A model generated the notes under the pieces. The model did not search any database, was not told the origin of the DNA, and saw nothing but the letters and a program-made list of their open reading frames with translations. DNA of 64,000 nucleotides. It comes from Hanleya hanleyi (lineage: Eukaryota; Mollusca; Polyplacophora; Lepidopleurida; Hanleyidae). The position numbers and the translations under genes are program-made. The DNA is taken from NCBI GenBank assembly GCA_036873755.1, contig JAVTVY010057121.1, positions 186,001 through 250,000 of the forward strand, written 5' to 3'. Position 1 is the stretch's first letter; each line of letters starts with the position of its first letter. Shown here piece after piece: positions 58,451-64,000 of this stretch.

Positions 58451-61145
58451 AACGAGAGATCCTGAAGGATCTTGGCGCCCACCATTGTCCGATAATTGTA
58501 AGCTAATGACTAGAGGATCTTTTTGTCCATTGTTACTAAGAAAAAACGATTGATTTGTAATTTTGTTTACAGAATTTAGAATCTGAGCGAAAAAGATCGG
58601 AAAAGGGACACTGAAAAACACCAAGATATAATCTAAGTTTCAGGAGTTTCAAGATTTCTAGAAACTGTACTTATGTCGGTTGTTATAATACAAGAGAAAT
58701 GAGGAAAGTTAGCCTGAAAGTGAAAGTACATGTACGGAGGATCCTTCGCCTTTGTTTTGTAGTATTTTTTTCAATTTACTTTTTTTTGCACGTGTCATCA
58801 TTGAGTACTGGAAGCGAGGACCAATCTCTTTGACACTTTGGCATGAGCTATGAAACATACTTAAGATTTCATAATTAGGAACGAATGCTAATTCTGTTCT
58901 GTTTACTGGGCTAGTTTGAGATATCTCTTTTAAGATACCATGCTCGAAAATAGTAAGATGGTACAAGGGATCCGGTCTGCGCAGTAATGTTGAAACTTCA
59001 AAAGTGCCTGAATCCTGATTATCTCCCTTGGATCAAAACATGCAGTAGTCTACAGTTGTTGAGTTGTGACGTTGAGTCACAAGAGTGACGTCCCTTCATG
59101 TAGCCGACCCGCCGGCAGACGAAAGGGTGGAGCAGTTCACTTGCTACTGCATGGACTAAAGAAAGCTGATTTAAAATTTGAAGAAATACATTTTAATTCC
59201 GAATTATTTGAACTCCTTGATATGGAAGGTGAAGGTATGGATATTCTCTATAGTCACTATATAGAATATGCCCCACCGTTTGATCCGCCGACTCTTGTGA
59301 TGCAACGTCACAACTCGAGAATACCGTATTAATTTGAAGCGTAACTTGGATTTTCGAATCGGACTAAAAAAGGTATCTTGCACTACTAAGCCCCATGTGG
59401 GACCTGTGTATCAAATTTCAGAAAGATCCTTGAAATATTTCCTGAGCATTCACGATAACAATGTTTCAAGGGGAAATTCAAGATTGCCGCCTTGTGGCCA
59501 TATTGGATTTTCGATTCGGACCGAAAAAGGTATCTTGCACAACTAGACAAGGAGAACCTGTGTACCAAATTTAACAAAGATCCATGCAGTAGTTCCTGAG
59601 AAATCACGATAACAAAATGGGAAAATCCAAGATGGCCGCCTGGTGACCATATTGGATTTTCGATTCGAACCGAAAAAGGCATCTTGCATATCGAAACCCT
59701 AAGTGGAACCTGTGTACCAAATTTGAGAAAGATCCTTCCAGTAGTTCCTGAGAAATGACGATAAAGTTTCATGGAAAAATCCAAGATGGTTGCCTGGTGG
59801 CCATACTGGATTTTCAAATCGGACCGGGAAAGATATCGTGCACAACTAGACACCAAGGGGAACCTGTGTAACAAATTTGAGAAAGATCCATGCAGTAATT
59901 CCTGAGAAATGACCATTAATTTTCATGGGGAAATCCAATATGGCTGCCTGGTGGCCATATTGGATTTTCGAATCGGACCAAAAAAGGTATCTTGCACAAC
60001 TAGACCCCAAGGGGAAACTGTGTACCAAATTTGAGAAAGATCTATGCAGTAGTTCCTGAGACATCGCGATAACAAGGATTCATGGAGAAATTCAAAATGG
60101 CTGCCTTGTGGCCATATTGGATTTTCGATTCGGACCGAAAAAGGTATCTTACACAACTGGACCCTAAGGGGAACCTGTGTATCAAATTTGAGAAAGATCC
60201 ATGCAGTACTTCCTGAGAAATGACGATAACAAAGTTTCATGGCGAAATCCAAGATGGCTGCCTGGTGGCCATATTGGATTTTTGAATCGGACCAGAAATG
60301 GTATCTTGCACAAATAGACCCCAAGGGGAACCTGTGTACCAAATTTGAGAGAGATCCATGCAGTAGTTCCTGAGAAATCGCGATAACAACGTTTCATGGG
60401 GAAATCCAAGATGGCTGCCCGGTGGCCATATTGGATTTTGGAATCGGACCAAAAAAGGTATCTTGCACAACTAGACCCCAAGGGGAACCTGTGTACCAAA
60501 TTTGAGAAAGATCCATGCGGTAGTTCCTTAGAAATCGCGATAACAAGGTTTCATGGGGAAATCCAAGATGGCTGCCTGGTGGCCATATTAGATTTTCGAA
60601 TCGGACCAGAAATGGTATCTTGCACAACCAGACCCCATGGGGAACCTGTGTACCAAATTTGAGAAAGATCCATGAAGTAGTTCCTGAGAAATCGCGATAA
60701 CAAGATTTCATGGGGAAATCCAAGATGGATGCCCGGTGGCCATGTTGGATTTTCGAATCGGACCAAAAAAGGTATCTTGCTCAACTAGACCCCAAGGGGA
60801 ACCTGTGTACCAAATTTGAGAAAGATCCATGCAGTAATTCCTGAGAAATCGCGATAACAAGATTTCATGGGGAAATCCAAGATGGCTGCCTGGTGGCCAT
60901 ACTGGATTTTCGAATCGGACCAAGAAAGGTATCTTGCACAACTAGACCCCAAGGGAAACCTGTGCACCAAATTTGAGGAAGATCCATAAAGTAGTTCCTG
61001 AGAAATCGCGATAACAAGAATTGTTTACGGACGGACGACGAACGGACGGACTGACTGACGGACTGACGGACGGACGGACGACGGACCAAGGACGAAAAGT
61101 GATTTGAACAGCCCACCATCCACCATCTGGTGATGGTGGGCTAAA
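58451..61145 (-). mobile_element. Pearl-type element 2 with ~157-bp tandem core
   Basis: Same termini as element 1 (ACGAGAGATCCTGAAGGATC; CCACCATC-TGGT-GATGGTGG followed by GCTAAAA). The left flank matches 10143-11030 with small indels. About 10 core units run 59340-61015, then an ACGG/ACTG run (61028-61085). CTAA directly after the hairpin recalls a Helitron CTRR end, but spacing is unusual and element 1 lacks it. The 88-codon frame at 59066-59332 has a diverged counterpart in element 1; coding is not shown. Strand is nominal. Confidence 0.65.
59340..61015. repeat. Tandem core of pearl-type element 2
   Basis: Period ~157 bp, landmarks AAGATGGCTGCCTGGTGGCC, TTTTCGAATCGGACC, AGGTATCTTGCACAACTAGA. 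There is no dimeric higher-order pattern here, unlike element 1. Long minus-strand open frames across it only reflect the repeat period. Confidence 0.75.
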
Positions 61146-61255
61146 AACAACGAATTTAGCTCCGATAATCCCAGCTGTATATATGTTCTCGTTTCCCCCT
61201 TGCGCAATAAATATACATTAGTCAATCTGATGGCAAGGAAGTATTAGTGACCTCA

Positions 61256-61352
61256 ACCACGTCGAGGGGCTTAACGAGGTGTCGAAAGATGTCAGCGAGG
61301 AGTGGCTAAGCAATAATCACCGATACGTGGGTTCTAACCCCATCCTAATCAG
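61256..61352 (+). repeat. Direct repeat flanking pearl-type element 2, right
   Basis: ACGTCGAGGGGCTTAACGAG, GTGTCGAAAGATGTCAGCGA, CCCCATCCTAA. Partner of 58356-58450. Confidence 0.55.
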
Positions 61353-61778
61353 ATAATCGAATAAACCTTCCGAGGACGTTATTGTTGCCTCCCAAACCCC
61401 AGATCTGACACAGTGCATATATGGGTACGAGCTGTAATGGCGATGGCGAATTCGACAACAAATAATAGACTATGGATTTCAATCAAATTACATCTCTGTA
61501 TACAGGATGGCCGAATCCTTCACTGATTTTTCTCTTTTGTCCATAAGCGTGAGGTATTCCTGAAGTTTGATCACAATTCACTACCTTGGACTGGAGTAAT
61601 AGCACAAACAATTTCCTCAACAATTTCATGCTTGTATGAGAAGGGGTGGTACTGTGACGTTGATTTTTGACCTGTGACATTTGCAATGTTAGTGCGGTAC
61701 CTGTCATATCGTCTCCAATGTATCCACTAAAAATAATCAGTTGAATTTCGATAATTTCTTGATTTTTGCACCAAAGGA

Positions 61779-62327
61779 GATGGTACGATAAGGCGGGATT
61801 TTGGCCTATACGTGGTGCGGTTGAAATCGAAAAAATAAAATGTCCTCAAAATAATTGTGTTTTAATGTAACGACAAGAGAAAACATATGTACACAATATG
61901 TAAAAGTTCTAGCTCGATTGCGTTATCATTGTAGTCATGACATGAACAGCATGTGCTATTTCGTGAAAAAAGGGTATGAATTGAGTCATTTAAAGACACA
62001 TCTAGGCATGAAGGACAGCTTGGACCAAAAAGATTTTCCAGCAGTGGAGTTATAATGCCGCCGCACATCACCAAGTTAAATGGCGATTTGATCCAATGGG
62101 TCCCTTCGTGTCTAAATGTGCATTCAAATGACTAAGTTAGACCCAGTATCATGTCATAACTATAATCATAACGCAATCGAGCTAGAACTTACACATAGTA
62201 TTTACATATATTTTCTCTTGCCTGTACATTAAAACACAATTATTTATAGGACATTTTACTTTTCGATCTCAACCGCACCATGTATAAGCCAAAATCCCGC
62301 CCAATCGTATCATCTCCAAAATTTGTG
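61779..62327. mobile_element. 549-bp foldback element, ~240-bp arms
   Basis: Starts GGAGATGGTACGATAAGGCG and ends with its near complement CGCCCAATCGTATCATCTCC. The arms run inward to ~62020 and ~62090 with a ~70-bp loop. Host sequence GACCAAATTTGTGATC (54386) is cut here as CACCAAA|...|AAAATTTGTGATC, so the duplication is at most AAA/AA. No transposase; superfamily unknown. Confidence 0.7.
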
Positions 62328-63349
62328 ATCTTTACCTTTCAATTTTAATCTCAATTTTGGTTTGAGATACATCGTCTTCCCTCATCTCTTGGCTAACAAA
62401 AACAATGCGATTTTCAATAATATCTTATCTTTAAACAATTAACATTGGCCTTAATTTTGTTATGCAAAATCTGCGCGATATCATGTTTTTTCCGCTGGAA
62501 TTTGAGAGGAATCGGTCAATTTGTTGAGAAGGTAAGGAACTAAATACCACTTGTGTGGAGGACAAGGATAAGAAGGAGAACGTGCATTCCATAGAACTTC
62601 GCCAGCTCTAGGTGCAGTCCAAAAATCGAATTTGACAAACGTCTTCAAGAAAACTCGCTGACAGTTGAAGGATCCTTTGCTGCGCTAAATGAAATGTAAT
62701 GTGGAGGCATTATATTTTGGATCTGAAGACATTATTTCTCACCACGCATAATTCTAGTCGATATGGGTATCTTTTTGTGTGCCTCATGGGGGGTGTTCGT
62801 CAATTTCTCCTGCGTTTTTATATAGTCTCTCGACAGTTAAGCAAGGATGATGACGGTCGAAATTTCTTGAACCCCTTGTTGGTGCACTATGGTGATGACA
62901 ATCTTCATAATAATACGTCAGGGTTATAATCATCTTCACATTTACTGTCTTAAAAGCTAACAGGTATAGTGCATGTGGAGATTAACTGATACAATGACAA
63001 TCAGAGAATTCGGCAGCCTAATTAAATACTATGACTCTCAATCAAATTACGTTTCCTATTCACTGTGTTCGCGAGTAGGAAAAAAGCGTAATTTTGCACA
63101 TGTCTGCAATGAAATCCGCTACATTGAATGCTCTTATGTAGTGTGCGGTAAATCTAAAATCCGGTGGCACGATCGATACTTTAGCTTTGGAGACAGTATT
63201 GCTCACGTCGTATCATTAAAAATTGGTATGGGTATCTTTTTGTTTCCCTCTCGAGATCTGCACTGCCTTTATATAGCGTCTTTCTCGACAGCTAAGCCAG
63301 GGTGATGAAAGCCCATATTGTATTAATTCATCGAAATCAACTTTTCTTT

Positions 63350-63590
63350 GGGGGGGGGAGGGGGGATTTGGCTTAATGTCACACTCAAGTTTGTTTCACT
63401 CATATGGTGACAGTCAGTTTGGTTAGTGGAGGAAGCCGGAGAAGCCGGAGAGAACCACCGCCCTTCGGCAAGTAACTGACAAACTTTCACACATGGATCA
63501 GCTGGGCTCGAACCCGTGCCGGTTCAGCGGTGTGAGGCTAGCGGTCACCAGGGAAGCGCCTTAGACCACTCGGCCACCGAGGGCCCCCAT
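63350..63590 (-). repeat. tRNA-derived SINE, full-length candidate
   Basis: On the minus strand a tRNA-Leu/Ser-like head has an A box TGGCCGAGTGG (63566-63576) and a B box GGGTTCGAGCC (63505-63515), followed by a body (CTCCGGCTTCCTCCACTAAC, TGTCACCATATGAGTGAAAC) and TTAAGCCAAATCCCCCC with a C-rich tail (G run at 63350-63365). It lies inside the Y-like unit, where copy 56757-56820 is uninterrupted. Confidence 0.75.
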
Positions 63591-64000
63591 TTCTATTGGA
63601 ATGCATTTATGTGGAGATATATCCAGGTCGTGGAAATACCTTTTTATGTTGAAAACTTGGCGGAATCTGATCTCACGGGCGTACTTTGTCACGAATATCC
63701 CGCAGCGAAAATGAAGTTGTGGCTTAATTTTCCGATTGGAGAGTTATTTCGTCAAGACGGAATTCCAGCGGAGGCGTGCCAGTCTTGAAATTCCAAACTG
63801 TGGTGTTACAAAAAAAAAGGAGCGTCCTGGGTTTTCATCAACGAATAGAAGGAATACAAACACATGAACTGCTTGTGTTCCTACGCTCAAAGACATTTTC
63901 TCTTGAACGACTGAACTGATTTAGGCTCGGACTGGGTTTCATCTCTAAATATTTGCAGGAAAAATAGCTTGGAGTCTTGCAAATATAGTCATTATTTCGT

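Larger units (their letters stand above)
61400..64000 (+). repeat. Long unit, Y-like segment copy 5
   Basis: 61550-61778 plus 62328-62560 matches 54170-54620; 62640-62890 matches 54690-54930 and 27338-27590; 63130-63900 matches 56560-57070. It is interrupted by a foldback and a SINE and continues to the window edge. Confidence 0.6.

Noticed and set aside
59066..59332. 88-codon frame in the pearl-type left flank as a transposase
   Set aside because: Too short, no catalytic motif; the element 1 counterpart is disrupted.
58451..61145. Firm Helitron assignment for the pearl-type elements
   Set aside because: A terminal hairpin followed by CTAA is seen in element 2 only, spacing is atypical and no Rep/Hel protein is present.
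63500..63590. Functional tRNA gene
   Set aside because: A and B boxes are present, but no acceptor stem pairing is apparent and the SINE body follows directly.

Overview
The window looks like repeat-rich metazoan DNA, most likely from a mollusc (gastropod or bivalve). It is AT-rich and has no operons or long intact genes. It carries several copies of the SINE core domain typical of molluscs (MESC-type; GTTTAACGTCGC...CAGCAATATTTCAGCTATAT), a tRNA-headed SINE, two 'pearl'-type elements with ~160-bp tandem cores and ACGG runs, a DIRS-type tyrosine-recombinase retrotransposon, and many 5'-truncated copies of one Penelope-like/RT family. The species assignment is inference. The only convincing host coding sequence is a small exon set of an unrecognised gene on the + strand (9632-9718, 9953-10027, 13315-13524), whose second intron is filled by a pearl-type element.

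Layout. 1-9.6 kb: foldback repeat A, nested repeats B and C, a foldback with hammerhead-like ends, and three RT-family fragments. 9.6-13.5 kb: host exons around pearl-type element 1. 14.9-19.4 kb: repeat B copies. 19.4-64 kb: pieces of a very long diverged unit, named here X, Y and Z, which recur in the same orientation and same cyclic order: Z (19.4-22.8), X-Y-Z (24.6-31.5), Y (32.6-39.0), Z (46.6-49.6), X-Y (51.15-55.3), then Y-like pieces (56.5-58.3, 61.4-64). This suggests an old tandem array of large units broken up by insertions. Inserted into it are a minisatellite-cored element that is itself interrupted by a 2.2-kb RT element (35.2-38.5 kb), the DIRS element (40.65-45.66 kb), further RT copies, repeat B copies, pearl-type element 2 (58.45-61.15 kb), a 0.55-kb foldback and SINEs.

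Most notable signal: a ~105-bp module (called M here) occurs at least 15 times. It starts a few bases after the stop codon of the RT element and also lies inside repeats A, B and C, which otherwise look unrelated. Between families its 7-bp hairpin changes on both arms while staying paired (CAGTCAC/GTGACTG, CAGGTAC/GTACCTG, CGGCTGC/GCGGCTG) around a near-constant loop AAT(C/A)AAAGC. A second pair and a closing stem behave in the same way. That pattern indicates a conserved RNA structure shared by autonomous and non-autonomous elements. A second RNA signal is a hammerhead-ribozyme-like core (CTGACGA, stem II, GAAA) at the ends of two foldback elements, again with covarying stem II.

All comparisons were made by eye within this window; no database search or folding program was run. 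Boundaries of diverged repeats are approximate (often +/-20 bp or more).
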